Source: Blasia pusilla (taxonomy: Eukaryota > Marchantiophyta > Marchantiopsida > Blasiales). Taken from it: a stretch of DNA of 64,000 nucleotides. Every line of letters begins with the position of its first letter. The first letter of the stretch is position 1. The translations under genes were made by a program, and so were the position numbers. The stretch is from assembly GCA_050084515.1 (NCBI GenBank), contig CM114275.1:20770001-20834000 (forward strand), read 5' to 3'. The notes beneath the pieces were generated by a model, which worked only from the letters and a program-made list of their open reading frames with translations, was not told the DNA's origin and did no database searches. Of the stretch, positions 25,914 to 38,400 are shown one piece after another.

Positions 25914-26200
25914 ACTGCTGAACGTCAGTTTGCATGCCTCGACACCAATACTGTATCTAGAGCAAGCTGTACGTCCGCTTCACTCCAAATTGACCCACTG
26001 CTCATGGGCATGACGAGCCAAACGTGCTCTCTATGAAGGATAAGGCACTATACGCACTCTACCATCCTCCCAAACTCGCAACATATGTGTCCCCTCCCAC
26101 CGGAACCGTCTGGCTCGCAGTAGGATCCGATCCCGCTCTCTGGCACCCACTATGCTCGCGACGCTGCGAGTACACGAGCAACAAAAGAGCCCACCTCGCA
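25914..26200 (-). pseudogene. Integrase zinc-binding module, broken (copy B)
   Basis: Matches copy A 3105-3400 (strand-reversed), including the counterpart of the QYWWRGIEPDV segment, but in shifted frames. The end near 26180 is a deletion joint: the stretch equivalent to copy A 2820-3105 is absent. Confidence 0.7.
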
Positions 26201-26228
26201 AGCTTCCCTGTAAGCTTGTCAGACTCCA

Positions 26229-27541
26229 TCAATCACTTAAGTGGCTGGTGATCAGTAACGATGGTAAAGGGATTTCCGAATAGATAATATCTGAAATGTG
26301 CGACACCCACAATATAGCCAAGCATTTACCCTCATACAAGCTATACTTTGCCTCTGCAACATTGTTTGAGCGACTAGCATTAGCCACCAAAAACTCTCTA
26401 CCATCATCATCATGCTGGGTGAGCACAACTCCAAGCCCCAACATGCTCCAATCGGTATGCAACTGGAAAGGACGCCCCCTGATCGGTCTCCTCAATATGG
26501 GCGCGAAAGTCAATCTATCCTTGAGCAGCTGAAATGTTGTCTCCTGCTCATCCCCCCAGTGCCACTCGTGATTCACCTTGGTCAGCAAGGTTAGCAGCTT
26601 CGCAATCAAACTAAAACCCTTGACGTACCGTCGATAGAAGTTCGCCAATCCCATGAATGCACGAACCCGACTCACGTCTGTAGGGCAAGGAATGAGTGAA
26701 ATAGCCTCTATCTTAGTCTGTTGCACACAAAGGCCCCCTAGGTATATCATATGACCCAAGTACTCAATCTAGTCGTAGAAGAACTTGCTTTTGCCTCGAT
26801 GTAGCTTCAGCCTATGTAACTGCAATCGTTGAAACACCTCTTCTAGATGTTGCTCATGCTCCTCAACCGTGGCGCTAAAGACTACGATGTCATCAATTTA
26901 ACAACTAGAAAAATTGAGACCTCCCAAGATCCTATCCATGACCCTCTGAAACTCAGCCGGGGCGTTCTTTAACCGAAATGGTAAGAACCGCCACTGGTAC
27001 AAACAATCCTTCCCGTGAGGATCGATGCCTCAAAATGTCATCTTCTGCGTGTCCTCCAATTTGATAGGGAGCTGATGGTATCTAGTTCGCAAATCCAATG
27101 AATTGAAGACCTTTGCATGACCAATCGCATCAAAGATCTACTCAGGGGTTGGCATAGCATACCTATCGGACTTTGTCTGCCGATTGAAAGGTCGCTAATC
27201 TCCACACATCCGTCTATCCGTCCAATTGCCATGCACATCCTTCTTGGTGGGCATGACAATGGCAGATGCATACTCTCCATGCGACATCTTCACTAGTCCT
27301 ACTCCAAACAAGTCTTGGCTACTACTCTGAATCAGAGCCCTCTCCATGTCACTGTACCGTAGGGTCGTCGGAAGATTGGCGTGTCACTCGACAACTCAAT
27401 GCGGATCCTTGGACCCTTCAGCATACCCAAATCATGCATACTAAATGCAAAACAACTCCTATAACTCCTAAGGAACCGGTGTATCTGGCGCCGATCTCCT
27501 CTTGTCAACTTAAGGCCCATATCTGGCTCCCAAGTCTCCAT
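26229..27541 (-). pseudogene. Reverse transcriptase and RNase H (copy B, decayed)
   Basis: Starts with LTRGDRRQIHRFLRSYRSC (27541-27332) and runs through FLPFRLKNAPAEFQRVMDR to the polymerase box near 26900. There the Tyr codon is a stop (SC-stop-IDDIV), so the YxDD is lost. LGHMIYLGG, ANFYRRYVKGF and the RNase H segment FQLHTDWSMLGLGVVL follow (26759-26229). ANFYRRY is intact here where copy A has TGA for CGA. At least three stops and one frameshift near 27350 are present. Confidence 0.85.
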
Positions 27542-27829
27542 CGTGACTACAGTAGGACTCTCCGGCGTAGATATCGGTGGTTGCTATGGTGCAACCTCAT
27601 CTTGGACAACAAAATTTTCATCTCCACGTGTAGTACCCGGAACCACACTTGATGTTGTGGCTATCATCTCTTGGCGTACCTGCAAAAAATCCCAAGAAGT
27701 CCAAGGGTGTCTCTTCCGATCACCCCTAGTATGTCGATCACACCTGGTATGTTGATCTCCTCGGATCTTGCCCCCATCCATTGCCTCCATCATCTCGGTA
27801 AGCATGGGGCTCACCAACGCAATAGTTAT

Positions 27830-28850
27830 GATCTATCGCATCCTCAAACGACGTTGCTCAGCTACTCCTAAGCTGAAAATCCATGTGAAGCAGTTCAGGT
27901 CCATCTCCTAACCCAAGACATGACGTCGTGATGCCTCTGATAGTGATGGTACTGCCGTCACTCATGTGGGGAATCCCATCGCTTGCTCTCGCTCATTGGC
28001 GTTGGGCTCCACCAACCTCTGTTCTTGGTCATCCCAAACCAAGCCAGGTCCGGCCTCTTGGAATGCATAGGAAGCAAGAAAACTCACAAATATGGGAAAG
28101 GCTGTCCGTGGAATGCCAATCCTGTTGACCACAATCAACCGCGGTCAATGATCGTGCCTCACCTCCAGTGATCGACGACCTGGATTCAGAATAGAATCCA
28201 CCGATAAATTATAAGGGTGCTCCACGCGAGCATACGCCCTCCGCAAAACCTCATGTGGGACCAAATTGGTCCACCAAAGATGCAGGCACTGTGCTCTAGA
28301 ACCTACACTTGTCGCATCCAAAAACACTGTTGAGCCGATCCATGCACACACCTGTTGTGCACTTGTCACCACCCGTGACTTTGAATCGCCCAAGATTGGC
28401 ACATTCTCCAGAATGTATGTTGGAGAACGAGACTGATGCTCCTGCAAGTGTCGCAAAATCCGCATCATCTCCCAAAATAACATGAGCCGAGTGTCAGCTA
28501 ACCCACTACCTCATCCAGCACGCGATTGGCCCTGACACGGCCAACCGGAAATGACCAAATCTATGGCCCCTACCCGCTCCAAGTCCTACGCCCCCAACAA
28601 TGAAATATCCTGCGGTAGGGAATTCTAGTATCCCTGGACAGCAGACGCATACAACAAGTCGGGAACACAAAGGCATAACTACGCCACATGGTGAAGTGAA
28701 GCACGCCTGGCAACATCATCCATCTCCACATATAGGTATTGCTACACGCATAATCCTGCTTGCAAAAAAAAAACTAATCCAGTGCTGATCCCTTCAAAGA
28801 GATCCAACACCCGAATACCCTCCTGTGGGATGCGCCACACAATGGGTGTG
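27830..28850 (-). pseudogene. Retrotransposon-encoded C5-cytosine DNA methyltransferase (copy B)
   Basis: Motif I is VLDLFEGISTGL (two of its glycines altered: copy A has VLDLFGGIGSGL). Motif II is YVEMDDVAR, and motif IV DLVISGWPCQGQS carries the catalytic Cys. Motif VI is YILENVPILGD. A motif VIII-like block (FLDATSVGSRAQ ... LWWTNLVP, about 28250-28310) is followed by AMGFPT and RRHVLGQEMDLN for motifs IX-X (27890-27990). Motif VIII and the C-terminal order resemble DNMT3-type enzymes, but no DNMT3 PWWP or ADD domain is attached. Stops interrupt it near 28620, 28570, 28510, 28150 and 27955. Motif I lies in the same open frame as the protease. Confidence 0.85.
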
Positions 28851-30055
28851 GTATCCAAGGGAATCATCATAGCACTCTCGGCTACCTTGGGTTCCTCTGA
28901 CCTATCACGCTTTGGTGCAAAGGTCTCGCTCCACGTGGTCTGCACATGCTCAATGGCTAAGCGTCGAAGCTCCTCAATCGAGCCCCAAAGCGGCACCTCT
29001 CCTCCACGGACTAATGCGGCTACCATGACACTCCTCTCCATAGAAATTTCAGGAACGGGAGTATCCCCTGCATGGACATGTCCCTCAATCAAGTCACTAG
29101 GCCAAGTGATGGCGCTGCTAAATGGTGCTAAGGTTGCGATCTCTCCTGGCTGTCGCTCGATCACTGCACATGTAAATCGAACGGGTAATGAGCTAAGGTG
29201 CCCATCACCTGATTGCCATCCCGGTCTGTAGGATGCTGACTCCTCCCAGTAATACAGGGAAAACCCCATCGGGTATAACACTGCTCCATTAACCAACACG
29301 TCGTAGGACTCTACATCAATCACTATTGCCTTGTCTTGCAACACAGACTCATCTGTAGGATGTCCATGGCGAATCCTCACCACAACCTCTTGTCGGGTGA
29401 TATACTGTGTGATACCCACTCCACCCAAGGATGTATGTATCCGGATTGGACAATGCTCCACATTGGCTCTCGTCAAGCCCAATCCTCTGAATGACGCTTT
29501 CCCCAATATCAAGGGTTGCACTCCTGAATCCAACAAGATGCGATGCGGACTAAAAGCTCTACCTCCGGGACTCACCAGATGGAAGACCTCTCCTCGGTTA
29601 TCGAGAAACACAACACCAAGGGAAGCCATGGCACACTCTATCGTGGGTCTAGCGGGCATCTCTGCCATCCTAGCATCCGTAGCCTACCATGAATCTGACG
29701 TGGACGGCCCGAGCATCAGCTCCAAGGGTAGGTCCATCACCTCCTCTGCAATCACCTGTGAACATGATGCAGGAACTCTAACTCCACGCTCACATAGCGT
29801 GGTGGCCATCATGAAAACCTCGGCAGGCATAGCTCCCAACGTCATAATATCGTAAGCAGAAAACAAAGGAGCACGGTACACAATAGTGTCCGCTCCCAAC
29901 AACAGTGCTCGACACATGCTTCTCCTTAGCATCAGAAATAGGAGTTCTTGTACTCGTTTTTCCCATTGCCCTCCTTGATTGCACACCATAATATCACCAA
30001 CTCTCTGGAAACTCTCATCAAGACCCATCGATGGGGTCCTCATTGCTTCAGACAA
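28742..30055 (-). pseudogene. Aspartic protease fused in frame to DNMT motif I (copy B)
   Basis: A single frame runs 30055-28742 with one TAG at 29684-29686. RILLDSGVQPLILG (about 29545-29585) is a retropepsin-like active site (DSG) with a hydrophobic partner strand. About 230 codons later the same frame runs straight into methyltransferase motif I before ending at 28742. This directly shows the protease and DNMT belonged to one polyprotein. The protease would normally cut the polyprotein into its parts. The segment before the active site (30055-29690) has no recognised motif. Confidence 0.75.
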
Positions 30056-30059
30056 CGTT

Positions 30060-30706
30060 GAAGACTGAGGAAGCCTAGTCCGTTCCCTGGCTTCCCCTTG
30101 CTATGGATCCAACTCTGTGGCTGCTCCACTCGTCACAATTGCGGCGGCCTCCATCTAAGGAGCCCTGCACATCCAACCTAGATCCTCCATATCTCTTGCG
30201 ACTCCATAAGACACCAATGCCACGGATTCGGCATCGGGTAACCTCAATGCCATAGCGGCAATGTGCTCATGTAGCTACTGTATTTGAGCAACCATCCCAG
30301 CCTCACGCCCGACGTCTCCCTCGACGCGTCTAGGTGGTGGGACTCTACATCCTCCATAGGAAACTCCACCATCCCCTCGGGCGAATCCAACTCCTCCTCC
30401 CCCAACGGGACCACTTGGTGTACGACCTCTTGGCCCACCCGGACCGGCTACTCGCTCTGGTGCCCTCTCTGGCCCTCGGTCCAAACATACCTCAAGGTGC
30501 AAGCTGAAACACCTGGTGTGTGTGTGACCGTACCTCTGACAATAGTCACACAGATAACCTTGTAGTGCATCACCATCTCCTCCTCCATGCTGAGGCACGC
30601 GACCATGACCCTGACAAAAGCAATCATGCTAATGATGGGCTCCATCACATGACCAACAAGTAATCGTAGGCGGCTACTGTTGAGTTGCATATGAAGGCGC
30701 AAGTCT
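30060..30706 (-). pseudogene. Nucleocapsid part of gag (zinc knuckles), interrupted (copy B)
   Basis: In frame with the gag ORF upstream but separated by TAG codons (the gag stop at 30707, then at about 30677 and 30641). It holds a first knuckle remnant (CWSCDGAHH) and an intact CX2CX4HX4C knuckle, CDYCQRYGHTHTRC, near 30510-30555. A Gly- and Arg-rich tail follows. Such knuckles bind element RNA. Confidence 0.75.
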
Positions 30707-31765
30707 CTATGGCACGGCCTCCTGGTATCCTTCCTGAGCTCGTGGTGCCACAATCAACCTATCTCGGAGCCCACGTTGCTGCACTGGCGGTGCAGAAAAT
30801 CGTGACTGCTCTCGCCCAGAACGCATGGTGGCTACGCTCTCCTCTGCCATGTTGCGCTCAATGTTCTCGGCGGTCCTAAAAACATCTCTCAACGTAGGGG
30901 AGGTGTTCATAAGAAGCATCCCCTCCCGTACCCGTGTCCGCAGCGTTCGGTCCAGCATCGCGTACCATGACTGGATAGCTTGAGCCTCGGTCACCCCCTG
31001 AGTGACGTTGATCAACCGGCGCAAGGGAGTGTAAGCCTCACAAAAACTCTCACCCGGGCGCCTTTGGAAATCTTGGATGCTCCGCAACTTCTCCGTCCGT
31101 ATCCCCTGGTCGCTCGCCCTCAACTCAACGAAGAACTCAACCACGAGGTTGAACCTGGGACAAACCCAACTAGACGGTGCAACTGCTCCAGTGCGAGTGA
31201 CCCCTCCTAGAACATCACTAGTGGAAGAGGAAGTAGCCTCTCTTGACTCCTCCTCCTCATCTGGGAACGACTCTATCCATGACACATAGTGTGGGTCATA
31301 ATAGAGTCGCCATGCCTCAATCTCCTGGGCATATATGTGGGAGAAATCATGATAATCGTCCATGGGCGCCCCCTCTAAATACTGAAACATACTGTTCCAT
31401 GTTGTAAACGGGTTGAACTCTCTAGAGTTCCTAGCCCGATGTGAGTCACACCAACTCCTAAACTCCGCAATGAAGTCGTGTAGCTCTATAGTGCCTACAA
31501 CATCCCAAAACCTACGTGGCCCTCTACCTCGGTCGTCCATCTCGTACGCCCAACTGGTAGGACCACTCAATATGTATGGTGGATCACTAACACACTCCTC
31601 TACACGGTCCCCCTTGTCTGAAGACAACACAAAAGGAGATCGAGGTGGTCTCTCACGGGGAGACCCTCGAAACCTCGCACCACTCCGAGTAAATCCTCCA
31701 TAGCTACTCTCAGATCCAGTACCTCGCCTCTCAAAATCCGGAAAGGATGCCGTGATGACCCTCAT
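30707..31765 (-). CDS. Gypsy gag (capsid part), 352-codon ORF (copy B)
   Basis: Arg/Ser-rich N-terminus, then a retrotransposon gag core. Landmarks include ASDQGIRTEKLRSIQDFQ and PGESFCEAYTPLRRLI, then SWYAMLDRTLRTRVREGMLL, in the usual order for Ty3/gypsy gag. It stops at a TAG right before the zinc knuckles, probably a mutation since the frame carries on. Gag forms the particle that packages element RNA. The ATG at 31765 follows a 1.5-kb leader. Confidence 0.8.
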   Translation of the reverse strand: MRVITASFPDFERRGTGSESSYGGFTRSGARFRGSPRERPPRSPFVLSSDKGDRVEECVSDPPYILSGPTSWAYEMDDRGRGPRRFWDVVGTIELHDFIAEFRSWCDSHRARNSREFNPFTTWNSMFQYLEGAPMDDYHDFSHIYAQEIEAWRLYYDPHYVSWIESFPDEEEESREATSSSTSDVLGGVTRTGAVAPSSWVCPRFNLVVEFFVELRASDQGIRTEKLRSIQDFQRRPGESFCEAYTPLRRLINVTQGVTEAQAIQSWYAMLDRTLRTRVREGMLLMNTSPTLRDVFRTAENIERNMAEESVATMRSGREQSRFSAPPVQQRGLRDRLIVAPRAQEGYQEAVP

Positions 31766-33313
31766 GCCCCTCTCACATGATCACTCTCAATCTCGCGAGT
31801 AATTCCTCAATCACTCAAACTAAACATGCGTCACTCAATCTATCCTCTCTCACTGAGACGTGTGTTGTGCGGCAATAAGCGGCGTGGTGCGGCAAATCAA
31901 GTGATCTATCGTCTCATCGACAAACCATCCTCAACTCTGGACATCCCACGCAGATCCATGTCTCCTAAACCCATACATCATTGATGCTCTCAACATCAAC
32001 ATGAAACCCAATATCCCAAATAACTTTCCAATACCCGGAAATCCTTCACACGTGCAGGGTAAGAGACCAGAATGGGTCACATGACAATAATGTCGATGGC
32101 GCTCCTTGGCAACTGCAAATCTTGACCCCAACTCGGTTGTGAAGATAACTCCTCTAATCAGCAAGTCACACTCTTCTCGTACTGACGTTGCTCAAACCTC
32201 CTCAATGTGCGGTGCAAGCCCAACGGTCTGGTGCAGCACTGGCGGCACGGAACGGCTACAAACGACACAACACTCGGGAATGAGATGCGGCACTCGGCGG
32301 CATACCCTACTCAATAAAAAATTCACACGCTCTGCTCCTTAGTGAAGGAGCGGCTCCATGATTGAGACGGTGCGGTGCGGCCACGAGCGGCATAACACGG
32401 CGATCGGCGGTGCATTGCGACTACGGGCGTCACGGCACGGTACTCGATCGTCGTCGAGTGGCTACTAATCACAACATAACAACATGAAATGAAAACTCAA
32501 ACACCATAACCCGAGGTTGCTTGCCATCATAAGTTGATGACAAAACTGCGATGACAATGGCGGTCAAAACAAAGTACCTGGTGGCGGCGCAAGTCAGAGA
32601 ATCAACGGTCGTCGTGGAAGACCCTCCACTCCGTAATGGCGGCAATGGTAACCAAGGGTGGACAACGGCCGAACTTGGCTCTGAGCAGCGCGCGGCGGCG
32701 GCGGCGGCGGCGGCCGACGATGGAAGATGGTCGGTGGACCATTGACGGTGACGGCTGATCGTCGACGGAGGACCATTGACGATGACTATGACGGTGACGG
32801 TGACGGCTGGTTTAGGGTTTGAACAATTTAACCCTAAAAATCACCTAGCAATGGCAGTTTTGCAAGATTGACCATAACTTTTTGCTTGAAACTCCAAATC
32901 ATCCACCATCTATTGCACAACACACACAACTTAACGATCTATGACAACATCAAAAAATATTTTGAATCGGACATTCCAGTAAAAATTGATGGGGATTGTT
33001 GTAAAGCCGATTGGCAGCGCCTCCGCGCTGATTTCTCCCAAGGAAAATATGAAACCTGTGAGAACACAAATCAGCAAGCTACATGGTGCTCCCGAGAGCA
33101 CTAGCATGGAGCAATCCGCCCCCATATGCAATTCCGCGTGCCACTCTTATGTACAAAAAATCAGCAAAGCAAAACAGCAAACTCGCACGGCTCTTGCTCT
33201 GGTGAGCACTCCCATGAGCCATGAAGTGGGGAACACGGTCCCCCAACCTGCAACAAACATCAAGCTACCAGCGAGCTCCCCCATGAATCTCTCTCACTCA
33301 CTCATTCTCTCTT
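31766..33313 (-). other. Untranslated leader of copy B
   Basis: About 1.55 kb between the 5' LTR and gag, alignable with copy C 5961-7548. It includes a GC-rich CGG/CGA-stepped segment (32600-32810) and a stretch reading GGGGAGCTCGCTGGTAGC near the LTR. No conserved ORF and no obvious tRNA primer site. Confidence 0.65.
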
Positions 33314-33835
33314 TGTAAATCAAGATCCAATCAATTTCTCTCAACACCGTAGCTCTCAAATGTGTGCACTCTCACATGTCTCTCTCAATGTCAAACGAAA
33401 CCCACTCTCCTAATGAGAGGCTTGGGTTACACACACAAGGCAAGCAAGACCATAGCTCCGCCGCCTCATGCCAAGAGGTTCAACAAGGAGAGAATGAGCT
33501 CTCAAGCTCTCTCTCCTTGAGGTATACCCCCTTCCTTCTCCCAAGCTCTCTCCTTGGTAACCTATGCTCGTAGGTCACCTCTTTGGCTCTTAACCTGCTG
33601 TAGCAAGTCAAGGGCCACTTCCAAAAGTGGAAAGTTAATTCCACCAAACATGGAAACTTATCCAAAATAGTAAGTTTATCTATATGGCTCCAAATGAGCC
33701 GAAACGAAGGAGAAACCTGCTCTCTAAGGTTTTCTGAGACCTCAACAGGTCATCCTCGACCTCCTGAGCCTATCCTCCTCTACTCACGAGGGCAATCTAC
33801 AAGATCTTTTCGATCTATCCTAAAATGTCGTGACA
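33314..33835 (-). repeat. 5' LTR of gypsy copy B
   Basis: 522 bp, element-strand start TGTCACGACATTTTAGG and end TTGATTTACA, so the TG...CA termini are kept. DNA beyond 33835 shows no 3' repeat unit. Confidence 0.9.
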
Positions 33836-34860
33836 ACTTCCTTCTAAGTGCAATTGGTACTTATTGCAATGGGCAAAATGGTGGGGTATCCCTAGAGCTA
33901 CAATTGTAGCTAGGTATGATTTTTTGAACGCGGATGATTCATCTAGATAAAATAAGTACTTGAATTGATCTTTTATCTTGTAAAGCGATCAAAGGTTTTC
34001 AGCCCCCCTAGAATCTTGATAGTGGTCGGCCTATCCTTGTATAGTTCTTATTCAAGAAAATGTTGCATGCTCTCCTTATTCCATGAGATCCAACCTTGCA
34101 GGTGGGTCCACGGTTGGAGTTGCTTTGAGAGATATGCCACCTTTTGAGAGTGCAATCCACCTCTATGACATGAATTCCATATTTTTGAATAGACCCCAAG
34201 CCACGATGTTGGGAAGTCTCAACAACACATAAATTCAGAAATAAGACGTTCAAGGATTTTGCAAAAGACACTCCAACTTGAATTTGGGAGCTATTTGGTG
34301 TTTTCAAATACCTAGGTGGGGTGACTTCATCATCTAGATCAATCAATGGATTGGTTCCTTGATGCTAACGCTTGACTTGTCTGAAGTTAAGGAACTTATA
34401 TGGTCTCGAGGAGTCTCTCTCAAACTGCTCTACCACCATTTGTATGGGACAACTTGAAACACGCCCCCAAATGTCCCCACCAATGTGGAATTTTCTCTCG
34501 AGAGGAGTTCCGGCTATTTATCTTTTCTCATCGCCTGATCTCAAAAGTGCCCTAATATAGAGCTCATAGATTGAAGGGCCTTTTCCCTTGGTGATACCTT
34601 TTGTGAGAAATATATGAGATGATGCAAATTGCAACATTGCTATAGGCCAATCATGCCTCAAAGAGGGAGATTCTTCGACATGATTGTGATGACCTCTAAG
34701 ATGAATGAACACTCTTGGCTCCACTTGTGTTTGGGAAAAAGGCATTTTCATGAATATTGAATTCCTACACATGCCCTTTTTTTAAAAGTGAGGAAGGAGA
34801 AAAGAACGCTTAAACGACAAAAATTAGGGGGCTTGCGACCCCTGGAAAGGTGACAAGTTG
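33836..34860. other. Unassigned accessory DNA
   Basis: Contains short frames on the minus strand (34008-34346, 34518-34772) that look like degraded protein-coding DNA, but I cannot assign them to a family. No repeat shared with other parts was noticed. Confidence 0.35.
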
Positions 34861-35370
34861 AAATATATTGCAGAAGAGAATATTTGAAACCCTTCGGTTT
34901 CAAACAGGTTGCAACAACATAAGCCAAAAATATTTTTCCTAACGTGCCAAACTCGACAAGTTTAAAACTCATGCTACCTGTCTGAAACCAACGGGTTGCA
35001 AAACACTTATAGTTGCAACCTTTCGGATTTAGATAGGCTGCAATACCATATTTGGACCAACATTTTCCTACAACCGGTAGATTTTAGACGGAATGCAAAG
35101 TGTGGAAACCTGTCGGATTCCGATGGGATGCAAAACATAAAGATTTGCAACTGGTCGTAATTTGATACGTTGAAAATTGAGGCAAACTTTCAGATTCTGA
35201 CGGGTTGAAAAACTCAAATATTTGCAATCTGTTGGATACAAACAGGAAGCAATGACATATTTTGACCAAATTTTTTTTGCAACAGGTTGCATTAGTCTAT
35301 AGCTTGTCGCATTCTGATGGGTTGTCAAACACCAATATTTGCAACCTCTCGAATTTAGACGGGTTGCAAC
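34860..35370 (+). repeat. Cluster 1 of dispersed 27-30 bp imperfect palindromes
   Basis: About eleven diverged copies spaced 30-60 bp apart. Arms read like GCAACCCGTC and GACGGGTTGC around a 7-bp centre such as GGATTCT. Good examples are 35104-35133 and 35341-35370. Confidence 0.8.
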
Positions 35371-36249
35371 TTGAAGGAATCCAACATGTTACACATGTGA
35401 GTTGGAAAGGGATAAATATTCTACTCACCTGCCGTATAAATTTTCCCCATCTCCCCCTACGAACAATCCACCAACTCAACCAGGAATACAGTTCTTTATA
35501 TTTCCCCTCAATCATGCTTCCGCCATTATACATGAAGTTCTTCTTGGCACTCCATGGCTTGTTTCAAGGTTATGTTTTCCTTGCAACGTTGTAGTTGAGC
35601 AACATGCTCCATTCTCATATTCTCCTTGATGCAAGATTTTGTGTAGCGAGTCACAGACTGTTGCCAGTTGAAAGAATCCGCCCTCTCCCTTTGTGGCTGA
35701 ACTTCACCTCCCTGAAAACACCTCTCTGATAGCAATCCATCCTGGTTGTACATTGTTTGCCAGAAACCCATAAATTTTAGGAAGTTGCCTTTTTTTTTCC
35801 TTCGCGACTTCTAATAGGAGGAACTGACACATCTTCAAGCTAGTAACATCTTGTGCCTTGACCTCACAAACAAATACGGTTTTGAGTCCCCTCTCCATAT
35901 GGTTGGAAATGTATGCACCCATGGTCAACTCTCCATTCAAAACCCTATAGCAAATATCAAAGCTAACCCAAGTTCAAAATAGATCTTCTCCTTCCATTAT
36001 TTTGTCAATAAGATCAAGGCCACTAGACGGCCTTATAGTAGATATTTTAAAGACATAGGCTCTATATTCCTCGCCTCCTTAACCTAGGAATTTCCATCTC
36101 TGAATAAATGGAAACCTTGAGTTTGCTTTGATCTTGGCGATGACATCCATCTCTACAATCTGCCCATCAAGTATTCATATATTCCGCAACAAGTTCCTGA
36201 AACGTACATCCAGGATCAGCCAAAAATGGAGGATTCAGGATTGGCTAGC
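35371..36249. other. Unassigned accessory DNA between palindrome cluster 1 and the transposon relic
   Basis: Only short open frames that I cannot assign. No clear repeat or RNA gene. Confidence 0.35.
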
Positions 36250-36972
36250 CTAAACGGATTCATGGTTCAGGAATCAAGATAAGCCAATCTAAACGAAGTT
36301 TTTTCTCCTTAGTTGATGTGATTTTCCCTTGGCCACGTATTTTGCGTACGTAGTTGATCACAAATTTGTGATGTTGTTGTCAATTTAATCACTACGGGGT
36401 TATATTTTGGAGAGTTTTTATATACCTCCGCCACTTTCTTGGCCACATCCTCCTTGATTTCTTTGAATGACACCATTGACGGCATGAGTGTGAGACCCAA
36501 CATGAACACATATCCTCATGTACTCGGATGTAGAAGTGGAGTTGTGCACTATGTACAAAGGTAAGCGAGATACACTCCAACGTAAACAGGGGAGGCTTGA
36601 CAATGGGACATCGATGGCTACCCGACGGTATGGTCGCACCAACTGCATAAGGAGTCTCTGCATTTTTTTGGGGGAATTGTGAGGTGTTGACTTCCCCATT
36701 TCTTTCCATGAAAGGGCAACCAGGATTTCTACACTCTAAGGCTCCACCGTATTGGCAACAAGATACAATCCAAGGACCACATGGGATAGAAGCACTTGTC
36801 CAATGCAGTGTATACCATCGATGACGGTCAAATTGTCTCTCCATACCCTTCAAGCATCCTCCATTTTTATTTTGAGAAGGACCAAGAAGTGGAGGCAACT
36901 CGAAAATACACTTTCCATCATAAGTGGCTAGTAGCTCATCCACATGAATGTGCTTAAAAATTCTCAAAGACA

Positions 36973-36973
<1 letters not shown>
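36250..36973 (-). pseudogene. Zinc-ligand-rich transposon-like protein relic
   Basis: The frame 36973-36392 contains ECRNPGCPFMERNGE, followed by CPIVKPPLFTLECISL and HFYIRVHE, then shifts into the frame of 36509-36309 with KEIKEDVAKKVAEVY. The Cys/His spacing and order recall uncharacterised, high-copy, probably transposon-borne proteins of seedless plants that I know only by general pattern. The frameshift near 36500 shows decay. No terminal inverted repeats were identified. Confidence 0.35.
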
Positions 36974-37495
<522 letters not shown>

Positions 37496-37629
37496 CAACG
37501 CCAACTGACTGGATCCAAAAATCTAGAATATTCCTTCAACAAATCCATGGATATACAACCCGTCAAAATTCGAGGAGTTGCTCTGGGCCTTGGAGAGTTG
37601 AAGTTGAAGTTGAGTTGATAGCGAGTTAG

Positions 37630-38400
37630 GGAGGAAATGGAATCCGTCGGACTCTGATGGGTTGTAGGGGGTGGTGTTGGGTCAACCCGTTGGATTTTGA
37701 CAGGTTGCATTTTGGCCGATAGTAGGGCTTGTGTAGGTTGGACAGCTTAGTGTAGGCTGGCTCAGTGTTGGTGTTGTCCATGGTGTTGGGGCAACCCATG
37801 GACTTTCGACATGTTGCTTTTAGTACATGTTAGGGCATCTGGGGCAAAGTTGAGCGAAGAGTGGTTAGGGGTGCTATTGGTTCAATCTGTTGGATTCTAA
37901 CAGGTTGCAAATAGCCGATTGGTTGGCATTGTTGGGTTGGACGGTTGAGGGTAGTGTGGATGAGTAATTTGAGGGTAATTGGTCAAGAGTTGGACGTCTC
38001 TAGGACATAGGTAAGGGAAGAGTGGCAAGGGAGATCCTTAGTCCTACATCTTGTATTGACCTCGTGTTAGGGCATCTGGGGCATGGCTAAGGGTAAGGTA
38101 GCCTACGGTTGTGTTTGGTCAACCCTTCGGATTCTGAAAGGTTGTAGTTGGCCAAGAGTTGAGCGTTTGAGGAGAGTGTGGCTAAGAGGTGGTATTGGTC
38201 CAACCCGTCGGATTATGAGAGGTTGCTTTGAGCTCCTCTTAAGAAATATGGGGCATGGCTTAGGGTATAGTTTCTTGGGGTGGTGGTGGCTCAACCCGTC
38301 GAATTCCGACACATTTTCAGAGGTAGTGAGTTTGGGATGGACGCAGGTTTTAGGGCAACCCATGGGAATCTCAAAGTTTGTACGCAACCCACGAGAAGAA
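37630..38400 (+). repeat. Cluster 2 of dispersed imperfect palindromes
   Basis: About nine copies spaced 60-150 bp, in a GGTTGG-rich background. Examples: 37682-37709 (CAACCCGTTGGATTTTGACA) and around 38200-38226 (CAACCCGTCGGATTATGAGA). Confidence 0.8.

Larger units (their letters stand above)
23823..33835 (-). mobile_element. Near-complete DNMT/PHD gypsy element, copy B
   Basis: Read on the minus strand: 5' LTR (33835-33314), 1.5-kb leader, gag with zinc knuckles, protease fused to a C5-cytosine methyltransferase, RT, RNase H, integrase, PHD finger, polypurine tract, repeat unit, 3' LTR, repeat unit. It is about 10 kb. It keeps more domains than copy A but has stops in gag, the protease, DNMT and RT, and a deletion of roughly 270 bp around 26180 that removes the segment between RNase H and integrase. 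The two LTRs differ at many positions, so the insertion is not recent. Confidence 0.92.
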
